Origin: Hyphomicrobiales bacterium
Lineage (GTDB): Bacteria; Pseudomonadota; Alphaproteobacteria; Rhizobiales; JACESI01
Reading direction: 5' to 3'
Length of the DNA stretch: 64,000 nt
Assembly (NCBI GenBank): GCA_013911885.1
Contig: JACESI010000001.1
Coordinates: 124,001-188,000 of the forward strand
This document shows positions 1 to 8,822 of this stretch, one piece after another. Each line of letters opens with the position of its first letter. Within the stretch, counting starts at the first letter, position 1. The notes below the pieces were generated by a model. The model worked only from the letters and a program-made list of their open reading frames with translations, was not told the DNA's origin and did no database searches. Made by a program: the position numbers and the translations under genes.

Positions 1-243
1 TACAAGGATTATGTCTCGGGAGCGGCTCCTGCTTTCCAGAAGTACAACGCGAAATTTCTGGTGCGCGGCGGCAGCGTTCATGCGCTTGAAGGCATCTCCC
101 GTGCGCGCAATGTGGTGATTGAGTTCGCCTCGGTCGCTGATGCGCTCGCCTGCTACAACGATCCCGCCTATCAGGCCGCGAAGGATATCCGCCAATCCGT
201 GGCCGATGGCGAACTCCTCATCGTTGAAGGCTTTGACGGATAA
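1..243 (+). CDS. DUF1330 family protein, C-terminal part
   Basis: The reading frame is open from the first base and stops at 241-243, so the N-terminus lies outside the window. The visible 80 residues match the compact ferredoxin-like DUF1330 fold: a [20 protein letters not shown] helix, then LVRGG, a strand [21 protein letters not shown] and a C-terminal strand [10 protein letters not shown]. These proteins resemble the dimeric alpha/beta barrel family, and their substrate is unknown. It precedes dapB by about 60 bp on the same strand. The family assignment is firm; no function can be given. Confidence 0.85.
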   Translation, partial: YKDYVSGAAPAFQKYNAKFLVRGGSVHALEGISRARNVVIEFASVADALACYNDPAYQAAKDIRQSVADGELLIVEGFDG

Positions 244-305
244 GGCCCTTTCCTGATCGCCATACGCCTGATATAGGCAGCGACGGATTGGAAAGGGTGA
301 GCATT

Positions 306-1127
306 GTGGCAGACATGAAACTCGTCGTCGTCGGAGCCGGTGGCCGCATGGGTCAGGAACTTGTGCGCGCGATCCATGCCACTGCCGGTGCCTGCCTCGT
401 GGCCGCTGTCGACCGCGCCGATGCACCTGCAATCGGGCAGGACGCGGGCATTGTCGCCGGTCTTCCGGAGCCGCTTGGCGTGTTGGTGACGAGCGATGCG
501 CTCGCCGCCTTTCTCGATGTGGACGGCGTGATCGATTTCACGGCACCGGCTGCAACACTCCAGTTCTGTGAATACGCAGCGCAGATGCGCATCGTTCACG
601 TGATCGGCACGACCGGTCTCGCGGAGAGCGACGAGGCCCGCATTAAGGCGGCTGCGCGCCACGCCGTGATCGTGAAGTCCGGCAATATGAGCCTTGGCGT
701 CAACCTTCTTGCCATCCTCGTGCGTCAGGCCGCGCGGGCGCTTGATGTGGATTTTGATATCGAAATTCTGGAAATGCATCACAAGCACAAGGTCGACGCT
801 CCGTCCGGCACGGCGCTTCTTCTGGGAGATGCCGCCGCCAGCGGGCGTGCCGTCCCATTGGCGCAGCATGCGGTGCGGGTGCGCGATGGCCATGTCGGTG
901 CGCGTACGCCTGGTGATATCGGCTTTGCAAGCCTGCGCGGCGGCTCGGTGGTCGGCACCCACAGCGTCATCCTCGCTGGCGAGGGAGAGCGCATCGAACT
1001 GTCGCATATCGCCGAAGACCGGGCGATTTTCGCCCGTGGTGCGGTTAAGGCGGCTCTTTGGGGTTTCGGCAAGAAGCCCGGACTTTATTCCATGGCGGAC
1101 GTTCTTGGTCTGCCGCAAGATATCTGA
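306..1127 (+). CDS. dapB: 4-hydroxy-tetrahydrodipicolinate reductase
   Basis: Cytoplasmic NAD(P)H-dependent reductase of the diaminopimelate/lysine pathway. It converts 4-hydroxy-tetrahydrodipicolinate to tetrahydrodipicolinate. The N-terminal Rossmann motif [10 protein letters not shown] and VIDFTAPA bind the cofactor; GTTG follows, and the family signature with catalytic His and Lys is [13 protein letters not shown] in the middle. At 273 residues it has the usual length. I chose GTG 306 because GAAAGGG sits about 8 bases upstream; TTG 288 extends the frame, and ATG 315 is the next choice. gpmA follows 13 bp downstream, so the two are probably co-transcribed. Confidence 0.96.
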   Translation: MADMKLVVVGAGGRMGQELVRAIHATAGACLVAAVDRADAPAIGQDAGIVAGLPEPLGVLVTSDALAAFLDVDGVIDFTAPAATLQFCEYAAQMRIVHVIGTTGLAESDEARIKAAARHAVIVKSGNMSLGVNLLAILVRQAARALDVDFDIEILEMHHKHKVDAPSGTALLLGDAAASGRAVPLAQHAVRVRDGHVGARTPGDIGFASLRGGSVVGTHSVILAGEGERIELSHIAEDRAIFARGAVKAALWGFGKKPGLYSMADVLGLPQDI

Positions 1128-1140
1128 CTGGAGTGCAAAA

Positions 1141-1758
1141 ATGTCCCATACCCTTGTCCTCGTTCGACACGGCCAGAGCGAGTGGAACCTGAAAAACCTC
1201 TTCACAGGCTGGAAAGATCCGGATCTGACCGCGAAGGGCGTGGAAGAGGCGAAGGCGGGTGGCCGCAAACTGAAGGCGAAGGGCATCCACTTTGACCTCG
1301 CCTTTACCTCCGATCTCACGCGCGCGCAGAAAACATGCAGCCTGATTCTGGACGAAATGGGCCAGTCCGGGCTTGAAACCATCCGCAATCTGGCCCTGAA
1401 CGAGCGTGATTACGGCGATCTCTCAGGCCTGAACAAGGATGACGCCCGGGCGAAATGGGGTGAAGAACAGGTCCATGTCTGGCGCCGATCTTATGATGTA
1501 CCGCCGCCGGGGGGCGAGAGCCTCAAGGACACCGGCGCCCGCGTCTGGCCCTACTTCCTGCACGATGTCCTGCCGGAGGTGATGGGGGGTAAGACAGTGC
1601 TGATCGCCGCCCATGGCAATTCGCTGCGCGCGCTGGTCATGGCGATGGAAGGCCTCTCGCCTGAGGCAATTCTCGAAAAAGAAATCGCGACCGGCGTTCC
1701 GATGATCTATCGCCTTGCTGACGATACGCGTCTTGAAAGCGTCGAAATCCTCGACTGA
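1141..1758 (+). CDS. gpmA: 2,3-bisphosphoglycerate-dependent phosphoglycerate mutase
   Basis: Glycolytic/gluconeogenic enzyme that interconverts 3- and 2-phosphoglycerate through a phosphohistidine. The catalytic RHG motif is [10 protein letters not shown] (His10). [10 protein letters not shown] supplies the acidic residue, and the second histidine lies in [10 protein letters not shown]. At 205 residues it is slightly shorter than the E. coli enzyme, which is usual for alphaproteobacteria. A TGGAG ribosome site is about 7 bases before ATG 1141. It follows dapB closely and is convergent with the ABM-domain gene. Confidence 0.96.
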   Translation: MSHTLVLVRHGQSEWNLKNLFTGWKDPDLTAKGVEEAKAGGRKLKAKGIHFDLAFTSDLTRAQKTCSLILDEMGQSGLETIRNLALNERDYGDLSGLNKDDARAKWGEEQVHVWRRSYDVPPPGGESLKDTGARVWPYFLHDVLPEVMGGKTVLIAAHGNSLRALVMAMEGLSPEAILEKEIATGVPMIYRLADDTRLESVEILD

Positions 1759-1810
1759 AGGCTCACCGCCCGGTTCCGGCATCGGGATAGACAATCGAGG
1801 CGGAGCCCCC

Positions 1811-2179
1811 TCAGATCGCTACCCCATCCGTCAGCTCATCATGATGGGCGAGGCTGTCCTGCGGCACTTCCGCGCGTTCGAACTTGCCATAATCGCGGAT
1901 AACCGAGACGACGCGCAGGCGATAATCATCAAACATGTCCGTGCGGCCAAGATGCTGGGCATGGCGATGGCGGCCATAATTGCGCCAGTTCTTCACCGCC
2001 TCTTCATCGCGCCAGAATGACAGGGACAGAAATTTCGACGGATCGGTGATGCTCTGGAAACGTTCGACCGACAGAAACCCGTCCACGCCGTCGAGAAGCG
2101 GGCGCATGTCCGCTGCCATGGAAAAGTAGGCGTCACGCCGCTCCGCCCGCGGGTACATTTCGAAAATAACGGCAATCAT
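1811..2179 (-). CDS. antibiotic biosynthesis monooxygenase (ABM) domain protein
   Basis: Small 122-residue protein with the ABM ferredoxin-like fold: N-terminal strand IAVIFEMYP, central helix DMRPLLDGVDGFLSVERFQS, and the characteristic SFWRDEEAVKNWRN segment followed by an H-rich turn. Such dimeric proteins include heme-degrading and quinol monooxygenases, but many members are uncharacterised. No heme-ligand assignment is possible here. It lies 28 bp downstream of the AraC-MGMT gene on the same strand, so the two may form an operon. Function beyond the fold is not supported. Confidence 0.8.
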   Translation of the reverse strand: MIAVIFEMYPRAERRDAYFSMAADMRPLLDGVDGFLSVERFQSITDPSKFLSLSFWRDEEAVKNWRNYGRHRHAQHLGRTDMFDDYRLRVVSVIRDYGKFERAEVPQDSLAHHDELTDGVAI

Positions 2180-2207
2180 CGCGCTCTCCCTGTTGTCTGT
2201 TCGGCTG

Positions 2208-3083
2208 TCAAAGCCCTGTTTCCCATCCTAAAATGGCTTGTTTGCGGGTTAATCCCCAATGATATCCACAAAGTTTCCCCGTTGTCCCCAAAACCCGGTG
2301 GCACGGAACGACAAAGGAAATCGGGTTTTTTCCAACGGCAGAGCCGACCGCGCGGGCGGCCCCTTTTGGTTTTTCAAGATGCAGCGCGATCTCGCCATAG
2401 GTCGCCGCCTTGCCGAATGGGATTTTAAGCAGCGTCTCCCAGACCCGCACCTCGAAATCCGAACCAATAAAAACGATCCTGAGCGGCTGGTCCGGTCGCC
2501 ATTCCTCGCGGTTGAAAATCCGGCTCATGAACGGCGCTGTGCGGATGCTGTCCTGAACATATTCGGCATTGGGCCAGCGCGACGTCATGTCGTCATAGGT
2601 CTGCGGTTCATCGCCCTCATCGCAAAAGGCAAGCCCGGTAAGCCCGTGCTCGCTCACCATGATCAGCGCATGCCCGAAAGGTGAGGGGTGAAACGCCCAG
2701 AATATCGTGATGCCCGCGCCGCGCGCCTTGAAGACGCCGGGACTCATCGCTTCATGGGTGACGAATAGGTCATGCAGCCGCCCCGGCCCCGAAAGGCCGA
2801 CCTCGAGCGCGGTATCGAGCACGCTCGATGAGCCGCGCAACAAGGTCTTCGCGTGGTCGAGAGTGACCGCCTGAAGAAAGGATTTCGGCGAAAGGCCGGC
2901 CCAGCGCTTGAAGAGTTTCTGAAGCATGAACGGATCCTGCCCAAGCGCGCGGGCGAGCGCATCGAGATCCGGCTGCTCGCGAGCATTTTCCGTAAGATAG
3001 GCAATCGCCGCGCGCACGATGGCATAGTCTGACGCGGGCTGCTTATGAAGTGGATATCGGGTCGGAAGATAAGCATGGGGCAT
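2208..3083 (-). CDS. AraC-type HTH fused to methylated-DNA-cysteine methyltransferase (Ada-like)
   Basis: 291-residue two-domain protein. Residues about 20-120 form an AraC/XylS double HTH (LARALGQDPFMLQKLFKRW and later). Residues about 125-290 are an O6-alkylguanine-DNA alkyltransferase with acceptor Cys261 in the PCHRVLG motif. It would repair O6-methylguanine by suicidal transfer to that cysteine and may also regulate transcription. Compared with E. coli Ada it lacks the N-terminal zinc domain whose cysteine senses methyl phosphotriesters, so classical Ada activation is not expected. It lies directly upstream of the ABM gene. Confidence 0.92.
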   Translation of the reverse strand: MPHAYLPTRYPLHKQPASDYAIVRAAIAYLTENAREQPDLDALARALGQDPFMLQKLFKRWAGLSPKSFLQAVTLDHAKTLLRGSSSVLDTALEVGLSGPGRLHDLFVTHEAMSPGVFKARGAGITIFWAFHPSPFGHALIMVSEHGLTGLAFCDEGDEPQTYDDMTSRWPNAEYVQDSIRTAPFMSRIFNREEWRPDQPLRIVFIGSDFEVRVWETLLKIPFGKAATYGEIALHLEKPKGAARAVGSAVGKNPISFVVPCHRVLGTTGKLCGYHWGLTRKQAILGWETGL

Positions 3084-3197
3084 ATTTTTACTCTTGGTCG
3101 AGAGAGGATCCGCATGAAGGCGCGTGAAAAGGCTAGCGCACCGCGCCGGAGGCAGCCACCCGATACTTGTTTCGGGGCCCCCCGGACAACTCGACTG

Positions 3198-3704
3198 TCA
3201 GGCGCCTTTTGCCTGCAAAAGCGCAGCGCCGAAGGCTCTTGCAAAGGTTGTCTTGTCATCGGGGTTGAGGAATGTGCCGATGCTCGCCCGCTCGCCTTTC
3301 GCCTTCACGGATATTGCGGTCACGACGCCCTCCTCGTCACGGCGGACCTCGAGTTTGGTCCAGAACGGGTTGAAGGCGATTTCCCGTATCTGGCCGCGCG
3401 CGGAAATGCGACGGATGAGAAGCTGGTCACGGCGCAGAATGATCTCCTCGAAACTTTTGGCAGCATTGTAATTCACCCGGAACGCCAAATAGACCAGAAA
3501 GACATCAAGCCCGAGAAATCCGAATACCGGCCAGGCGCCGACCATCATATAAAAAAACCCCATCAGGAAACATGTGCCGCCAAAAAGGATCATCAAAATG
3601 ATGAACCCGTTGCGCGACAGTGATCTGTAAGGGCGCAAGGTTGCGGAAAAGATCTCCACTAAATCCGCATCGGCGCCGATGGTGCTCTTTTCGTTCTGGC
3701 TCAT
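3198..3704 (-). CDS. DUF2244 family membrane protein
   Basis: 168-residue protein. Two adjacent hydrophobic stretches (about residues 33-52 and 56-74) form a hairpin in the inner membrane, followed by a cytoplasmic beta-rich domain (FEEIILRRDQLLIRRI through TKLEVRRDEEG). This is the usual architecture of DUF2244, common in alphaproteobacteria and without an assigned function. I chose ATG 3704 (MSQNEKS) over an upstream in-frame start at 3806, which would overlap nth. It is divergent from nth across a 44 bp gap. Confidence 0.85.
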   Translation of the reverse strand: MSQNEKSTIGADADLVEIFSATLRPYRSLSRNGFIILMILFGGTCFLMGFFYMMVGAWPVFGFLGLDVFLVYLAFRVNYNAAKSFEEIILRRDQLLIRRISARGQIREIAFNPFWTKLEVRRDEEGVVTAISVKAKGERASIGTFLNPDDKTTFARAFGAALLQAKGA

Positions 3705-3748
3705 GAGGCTTACACCTTGGCTTGTGTCAAACAGAGTATAAACGAGCA

Positions 3749-4495
3749 ATGACCGACGCCAAGCCCCAGCCAGAAAAGATGGATCAAAAACCCACCGGGA
3801 AGACACGCGTGAAAAAGCGGCTGCCGCGCCGCCGCTATAGCGAAGCGGAGATCCGCCACATTTTCAGGCGCCTTGCAAAGCAGAACCCGGAGCCGAAGGG
3901 CGAGCTTGATCATGTCAATGCCTATACGCTCCTCGTCGCGGTCGTTCTGTCGGCTCAGGCGACCGATGTCGGAGTCAACAAGGCGACGAAGGCGCTGTTC
4001 AAAATCGCCGATACGCCGGAAAAGATGATCGCTCTCGGCGAGGAAAAGGTCCGCGACCACATCAAGACAATCGGGCTTTACAAGGCAAAGGCGAAGAATG
4101 TCATCGCCCTTTCAGAAATTCTCGTGCGCGACCACGTGAGCAAAGTGCCGGAAAGCCGCGAAATCCTCGAAACCCTGCCCGGTGTCGGTCGCAAGACCGC
4201 GAATGTCGTTCTCAACATGGCCTTCGGGCAATTGACGATTGCGGTTGACACGCACCTCTTCCGGATCGGCAACCGGCTGAAACTCGCGCCCGGCAAGACG
4301 CCCCTCGACGTTGAACTGGGTCTGGATCGCATCATTCCAGACGACATCAAATTCCACGCCCACCACTGGCTCATCCTGCATGGGCGCTATGTCTGCAAGG
4401 CGCGCAAACCGGAATGCGGCAATTGCGTCATCGCCGATCTTTGCAAGGCAAAGGAAAAGACCAGCGATATCCCGCCGCCCGGATATGCGTTTTGA
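3749..4495 (+). CDS. nth: endonuclease III, DNA glycosylase/AP lyase
   Basis: Base-excision-repair enzyme that removes oxidised pyrimidines and cleaves abasic sites. The helix-hairpin-helix LPGVGRKTAN contains the catalytic Lys149. The catalytic Asp167 is in VDTHLFR. The [4Fe-4S] cluster cysteines are Cys216, 223, 226 and 232, in the C-x6-C-x2-C-x5-C pattern. At 248 residues it carries a basic N-terminal extension of about 25 residues compared with E. coli Nth. ATG 3749 is chosen; ATG 3779 is possible. It is divergent from the DUF2244 gene. Confidence 0.96.
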   Translation: MTDAKPQPEKMDQKPTGKTRVKKRLPRRRYSEAEIRHIFRRLAKQNPEPKGELDHVNAYTLLVAVVLSAQATDVGVNKATKALFKIADTPEKMIALGEEKVRDHIKTIGLYKAKAKNVIALSEILVRDHVSKVPESREILETLPGVGRKTANVVLNMAFGQLTIAVDTHLFRIGNRLKLAPGKTPLDVELGLDRIIPDDIKFHAHHWLILHGRYVCKARKPECGNCVIADLCKAKEKTSDIPPPGYAF

Positions 4496-4500
4496 AGGGT

Positions 4501-4716
4501 TCAGTTCGGCTTTGCGCCAAAGGCCTTAGCACGCAGTTTTTCCAGTTCCGCGCGGGTTCGGGCTGAGGCGGTTGCCTTTGTGATGGCACCGAGCGTTCCG
4601 ATGGTCTTTCCGCAGTCGCCGCAGGAAATCATGTCCTCGGCAAGGGGTGGGTCATTGTCGGCGATGAAGTTCGCGCCGCCGCAGGCCCCGCATTTGAAAT
4701 TCAGATCATCGTCCAT
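4501..4716 (-). CDS. small zinc-ribbon protein
   Basis: 71-residue protein with two CxxC pairs, FKCGACGG near residue 10 and ISCGDCGK near residue 33, giving a likely four-cysteine zinc ribbon. A basic alpha-helical tail rich in Lys, Arg and Ala (TRAELEKLRAKAFGAKPN) follows. Small proteins of this layout occur in alphaproteobacteria and phages without a known function. It is convergent with nth, with only 5 bp between the stops. Coding is supported by the conserved cysteine pattern. Confidence 0.72.
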   Translation of the reverse strand: MDDDLNFKCGACGGANFIADNDPPLAEDMISCGDCGKTIGTLGAITKATASARTRAELEKLRAKAFGAKPN

Positions 4717-4778
4717 GCAACCCCTCCCGTTTTGCGAATGCTAGCTGATTCGCAGCCCCACCGTCGGATCCAAGAGGG

Positions 4779-5138
4779 CTAGTCGGCTTCCCACTCCTCA
4801 AGGGTGATTTCGGCGGTGACGGAAATGGCATTGCCTCCGCTGATGAAGCGTCCCGAAAACACGGTCCCGGCCTGATCGACCAGTGAACCGCTCAGAAAAG
4901 CGGTTCCCGCGCGCACTTCGCCGTAAAGCGCTGTGATTTCCAGTCCGTAATCCGGCAGTTTTATGACCCGGGGTCCAATGCCGAGGGTCGCCTGATTGAG
5001 ACTGCCGAGACTTCCCCGCACGACGGCATGGATAAACCCGGCCTCGCGGCAGAGCGCCTCGATGCCGAGAACAAGATCTTCGTCGGGTCGAAGCCGTGCA
5101 AAAATGACCCGACCAAATTGGCCTTTTTCAAAAGACAT
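4779..5138 (-). CDS. PPC/DUF296 domain protein, short form
   Basis: 119-residue stand-alone PPC (plant and prokaryote conserved, DUF296) domain. Recognisable parts are GRVIFARLRPDEDLVLGIEA, the turn AGFIHAVVRGSLGSLNQATLG, and the C-terminal strands ending ISVTAEITLEEWEAD. Bacterial PPC proteins are trimeric, of unknown biochemical role. Its start codon (ATG 5138, or ATG 5153) overlaps the end of the upstream PPC gene by 11 bp, suggesting translational coupling. It is the last gene of the ligase-PPC-PPC operon. Confidence 0.82.
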   Translation of the reverse strand: MSFEKGQFGRVIFARLRPDEDLVLGIEALCREAGFIHAVVRGSLGSLNQATLGIGPRVIKLPDYGLEITALYGEVRAGTAFLSGSLVDQAGTVFSGRFISGGNAISVTAEITLEEWEAD

Positions 5139-5685
5139 CAAGCACTTTCCCATCGACAGAACCGCGAGCCGGTTCGACCACAGGCTGGAAGACCGAGTGA
5201 TGCGTTTCAGGATCGAACGACTGCTTTACTACCAGGCCCGGATGGCCTGTCACATGGGCAATGACCGGCTCCGACAGGATCGACTTTTCCGGGAAAAGGT
5301 GCCCGCCGAATGTTCGGCCGGTCGCATCGGAAAAAACCGCGTGGCAATGGAAAAGCGGGCTTGCGTGCGGATCAATTCCCGCCGTTCCGGCGCCATATAG
5401 GAGCGCACAATTGGTCCAATCGCGGATAGTCGTATAATTTGCCTGTCTGGCGCTGTCGGGGCGGGTTTCGATGGCCCCGGTGGTGAAGACGAGCGTTTTG
5501 AAACCGCCGCCGAAGAGGGAAAGGCTCGCGGCTGAAATGCCCGCCGCATCCAGAACCTGAAAAAGTGCCTGATAAAGGCTCAAGCCGCTGTCAAGCACCG
5601 CGCGCAGATGGACGGCTTGCCGTGCTTCTGACCAAATGCGCCGAAGCGGATGGCGTGGTCCCGGATGGGGTCTCACCTCAAACAT
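5128..5685 (-). CDS. PPC/DUF296 domain protein, long form
   Basis: 185-residue PPC-like protein. After an N-terminal extension of about 30 residues come the PPC helix SLYQALFQVLDAAGI, a histidine-rich strand pair (PLFHCHAVFSD, then GRTFGGHLFPE) and PVIAHVTGHPG. Histidines in these positions bind a metal in some characterised PPC proteins, so a metal site is plausible. ATG 5685 overlaps the stop of the acyl-CoA ligase by 8 bp; TTG 5691 is the alternative. Its 3' end overlaps the second PPC gene. Catalytic activity is unknown. Confidence 0.8.
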   Translation of the reverse strand: MFEVRPHPGPRHPLRRIWSEARQAVHLRAVLDSGLSLYQALFQVLDAAGISAASLSLFGGGFKTLVFTTGAIETRPDSARQANYTTIRDWTNCALLYGAGTAGIDPHASPLFHCHAVFSDATGRTFGGHLFPEKSILSEPVIAHVTGHPGLVVKQSFDPETHHSVFQPVVEPARGSVDGKVLDVF

Positions 5686-7312
5686 CGGCAATCAGCCCCA
5701 TTTCTTCAAGCATCGCCCGGATGCGCTTTTTCTCGATCTTGCCATAGCCGGATTTCGGCATTTCGGCCCAGACATGGATACTGCGCGGCTGTTTGTAACG
5801 CGCGATCCGGTCCTGCATCCAGTGCCGGAAGGCGGCCTCATCAAAGAGCGCCCCTTCTTTCAGGGTGATGATGGCGGTGCCCACTTCGCCCCATTCCCGG
5901 TCCGGGACACCCACAATCGCAACCTCTGCGATGGCTGGATATTCGAGGATTTTCTCCTCGGCTTCGCGCGGATAGACATTGGAGCCGCCGGAAATATACA
6001 TGTCCGATCGCCTGCCGGTGATAGAGACATAGCCGCGCTCATCGACGTGCCCAAGATCACCGGTGACGAACCAGCCGTCGATAAAGCTCTCCCTATTTGC
6101 CGCCTCATTCTCGAAATAGCCCGCAAAAACACCAACCCCGCCGACGCAGATATTGCCGGTTTCGAAAGCCTTCATCCGCTTGCCGGCATCGTTCAGGATT
6201 GCCACGTCAATGCCCGTGCGCGGATAGCCGCAGGAGCCGACAGCCATCGCCGCGTCATCGAGCGCGTGTTCATGGGCGGGCAGGACGGTGATGCAGCCGG
6301 TGACTTCGCCAAGCCCGAAATACTGGACCAGAACCGGGCCGAGCTTCGCAAGGGCCTGTTTCTGATCCTGCCGATACATCGGCGATCCGGCATAGATCAC
6401 ATGTTTGAGGCTCGAATGATCGAAATCATCGACCGCCGGATGCTCGGTCAGCCGCTTGATGATGGTCGGCACCGTGAACATGTTGGTGACACGATGAGTC
6501 TCAATGAGGCGCCAGATTTCGACCGGGTCAAAGCCTGTGCCTGTCGGAAGAACCGTCGGCACTGCGCGTGCCATGTTCGGAAAAAAATGCGCCCCCGCTC
6601 CGTGCGACAGGGGCGCAATAGCCATGGAGACGTCTTCATCGCCAAGCCCGGGCATCAGATCGGCGGCGTGATTGACGGTGATGAAGCTCATCTGGCCATG
6701 GGTGAGCGTCGCGATCTTGGGCTTGCCCGTGGTGCCAGAGGTGAAGAAAAACCAGCACGGATCGTCATAGACCACATCGACATCGCGAAATTCCTCGCCG
6801 TCATGTTGTGCGATGGCCGCTTCAAATCCGTCGGCCTTGGCCCAATCTGAATTGCCGGCGTCGATCACGATCTGGGTGGTGCAGGATGGCGCGGCGCGCG
6901 TCACTGCGCGGATATGGTCGGGATAGGCGGCGTGACCAATGATCGCCTTCGCCCGGGTGCGCAGCGCCATATCGGCAATGTCGTCCGGGGCGAGGCGGAA
7001 ATTTGTCGGCACCATGACGGCGCCGGCCTTGAGCACGGCGATCATCGCAATCGGCATTTCAACGCAGTTTGGCGCATGAATGAGCACCCGGTCGCCGCGG
7101 ACGATGCCCTGCGCCGCCAGACGGCATGCAAGCGCATCTGCCATCCTGTTGAAATCGGCCCAGGAGACCACCCGCTCGCCCTGAATCAACGCCGGATGGC
7201 TCGCCCGGCGCCGTGCCGCTTGCGTCGACAGGGTGCCAAGGTTGAGAACGCGGTTGGAGGCCCGGTTGATCGGCAGGCGCGGCGGGTCAGTCAGGGCCAA
7301 ATGGATCTCCAT
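5678..7312 (-). CDS. AMP-dependent acyl-CoA synthetase/ligase
   Basis: 544-residue adenylate-forming (ANL) enzyme. It is expected to activate a carboxylic acid with ATP and then transfer it to coenzyme A. The P-loop FTSGTTGKPK is near residue 195, and the A5-type region reads QYFGLGEVTG. The hinge and ATP region is WFVTGDLGHVDERGY...GRRSDMYISGG, and the C-terminal lysine lies in KSGYGKIEKK. The substrate (aliphatic or aromatic acid) cannot be told. It is the first gene of a coupled operon with two PPC proteins, with ATG 7312 as start. Confidence 0.93.
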   Translation of the reverse strand: MEIHLALTDPPRLPINRASNRVLNLGTLSTQAARRRASHPALIQGERVVSWADFNRMADALACRLAAQGIVRGDRVLIHAPNCVEMPIAMIAVLKAGAVMVPTNFRLAPDDIADMALRTRAKAIIGHAAYPDHIRAVTRAAPSCTTQIVIDAGNSDWAKADGFEAAIAQHDGEEFRDVDVVYDDPCWFFFTSGTTGKPKIATLTHGQMSFITVNHAADLMPGLGDEDVSMAIAPLSHGAGAHFFPNMARAVPTVLPTGTGFDPVEIWRLIETHRVTNMFTVPTIIKRLTEHPAVDDFDHSSLKHVIYAGSPMYRQDQKQALAKLGPVLVQYFGLGEVTGCITVLPAHEHALDDAAMAVGSCGYPRTGIDVAILNDAGKRMKAFETGNICVGGVGVFAGYFENEAANRESFIDGWFVTGDLGHVDERGYVSITGRRSDMYISGGSNVYPREAEEKILEYPAIAEVAIVGVPDREWGEVGTAIITLKEGALFDEAAFRHWMQDRIARYKQPRSIHVWAEMPKSGYGKIEKKRIRAMLEEMGLIADV

Positions 7313-7407
7313 GGTTCAGGGTTTGTCGTGCGGGACTTTTTCGCTACTCTAGGTCTCAACGGGTGCTTTTTGAAATAGCCTCCCGCCCCCAGGGAGAATA
7401 ATCAGCC

Positions 7408-8139
7408 ATGCGGTTCGGCGTCATCTGTTTTTCTTTGCTTTTCTTGTTTGTCGCCGGCGCGCGCGCGGGTGATTTCGCCTTTGAAGAGCCGATCGGATTC
7501 TCGCCCGATGGCCGCTATTTCGGGTTTGAGGAATACGGCATTCAGGATGGCTCGGGCTTTCCCTATTCGAATATCTTCGTGATTGACCTTGAAACCGATA
7601 CATACGCACCGGAAACCCCGGTGCGTGTGCGGATCGACAGCGAGAAGGCTTCGCTGAAGAGCGCCCGCGATCAGGCCCGCAAGCAGGCGCGCACGGTTCT
7701 GAACAGATTTGATCTCACCTTTCCGGCCGTTGTTGTCTATGCGCGGGGTCTTGGTGATTTTTCAAATTTCAAGGAGGGCCTGACCGCGCCACTTGTCGCG
7801 TCGATCGCGATCCCGTCTCCAGGCGATCCGACAGGGCCGGCAGCAGACCAGTTTGACCTGATCCTGAGCCATGTCCCGGCGAAAAGCGTAGCGACATGCC
7901 CGTTGCAGTCCATCGGTTTTCTGCTCGAAAAGGTTGACCCGGATGGCAAGCGGCGCTTCGTTCATCGCGACGATAAAATTCTGCTGTCGCGCGGTTGTCC
8001 GCTGAAATACCGGATTTCGAAGGTCTTTGTGCCCAATGGCGGCAAGGGACATTTCGCGGCGGTGCTGATCAGCGTGTTTCAGACCGGATTTGAAGGTCTG
8101 GACCGGCGCTTTGTTGTCTTTCCGGTCACGATCCGCTGA
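7408..8139 (+). CDS. secreted DUF2259 family protein
   Basis: 243-residue protein with a clear N-terminal signal peptide (MRFGVICFSLLFLFVAGARA, cleavage near residue 20), so it is periplasmic or secreted. The mature start GDFAFEEPIGFSPDGRYFGFEEYG is typical of DUF2259, a predicted secreted family without an assigned function. A GGGAG ribosome site precedes ATG 7408. It is divergent from the acyl-CoA ligase gene across 95 bp. Confidence 0.85.
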   Translation: MRFGVICFSLLFLFVAGARAGDFAFEEPIGFSPDGRYFGFEEYGIQDGSGFPYSNIFVIDLETDTYAPETPVRVRIDSEKASLKSARDQARKQARTVLNRFDLTFPAVVVYARGLGDFSNFKEGLTAPLVASIAIPSPGDPTGPAADQFDLILSHVPAKSVATCPLQSIGFLLEKVDPDGKRRFVHRDDKILLSRGCPLKYRISKVFVPNGGKGHFAAVLISVFQTGFEGLDRRFVVFPVTIR

Positions 8140-8266
8140 ACCGCGAAGGCAGGGCCCGGCGGGGTCTTGAAAAGCCGCGGCGCAATGACCACTTCCAGTC
8201 CAAGCGAAGGCCTTCGGGATTCGCCTGAAAGCCGCTCTTGTCGAGGGTCTAGAATGAGGATTTGCC

Positions 8267-8707
8267 ATGACGCGATCAACGCCCCCGCGCGGTCCGTTCC
8301 TGTCCAGCCCGCTGTTGCTGGGATTTGAAGAAATCGAACGCCTTCTCGATCAGGTAACAAAGACGGGCAATGACGGATATCCACCCTATAATATCGAACA
8401 GATCACCGATCCGGACGGCGCTGTGACAATTCGGATCACACTGGCCGTCGCAGCGTTTAGCGAATCGGAGCTCGATGTCCTGGTTGAGGATAACCAGCTT
8501 TTGATCAAAGGCCGTCAACAAGACGATCCGAATCGCGTCTATCTTCATCGTGGCATCGCTGCCCGTCAATTTGTGCGCACTTTCGTGCTCGCAAGCGGCA
8601 TGGAAGTTGGCGATGCCCGGCTCGCCAACGGGTTACTGTCGGTCGATCTAAGAAAAGTGCAGCCGGAACGGCAGGTAAAAAAGATTAAGATTTCGCTGGC
8701 AGAATGA
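8267..8707 (+). CDS. Hsp20/alpha-crystallin small heat-shock protein
   Basis: 146-residue chaperone of the Hsp20 type, which holds unfolding proteins in an ATP-independent way. The N-terminal FLSSPLLLGFEEIERLLDQ and PPYNIEQ lead into the alpha-crystallin domain (ITLAVAAFSESELDVLVEDNQLLIKGRQ). The ending RQVKKIKIS resembles the IxI/V tail. It resembles class A rhizobial small heat-shock proteins (IbpA/HspH-like). A DUF1150 gene follows 115 bp downstream, a pairing common in the group. I see no clear sigma-32 promoter. Confidence 0.93.
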   Translation: MTRSTPPRGPFLSSPLLLGFEEIERLLDQVTKTGNDGYPPYNIEQITDPDGAVTIRITLAVAAFSESELDVLVEDNQLLIKGRQQDDPNRVYLHRGIAARQFVRTFVLASGMEVGDARLANGLLSVDLRKVQPERQVKKIKISLAE

Positions 8708-8822
8708 AAGCAGTTGTCGGATTCGCGTGGATTTTCCGGATGAAAAACACGACCAGTGCGGCAACATCTGGCCAGACACGATGGTCCGCAGGGGCTGGAG
8801 TGTCGCTCAAAGGAGATGGACG

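Noticed and set aside
171..1388. 405-codon open frame on the minus strand over dapB and gpmA
   Set aside because: It is antisense to two certain genes, its protein has no recognisable domain, and long antisense frames are common in this codon usage.
1760..1807. Bidirectional terminator between gpmA and the ABM gene
   Set aside because: GGCT...CCGCC and GGCGGAGCC can pair, but the loop is over 25 nt and there is no T-run.
5636..6850. 404-codon open frame on the plus strand inside the acyl-CoA ligase gene
   Set aside because: It is antisense to a gene with clear ANL motifs; the translated product is rich in Arg, His and Asp without a fold.
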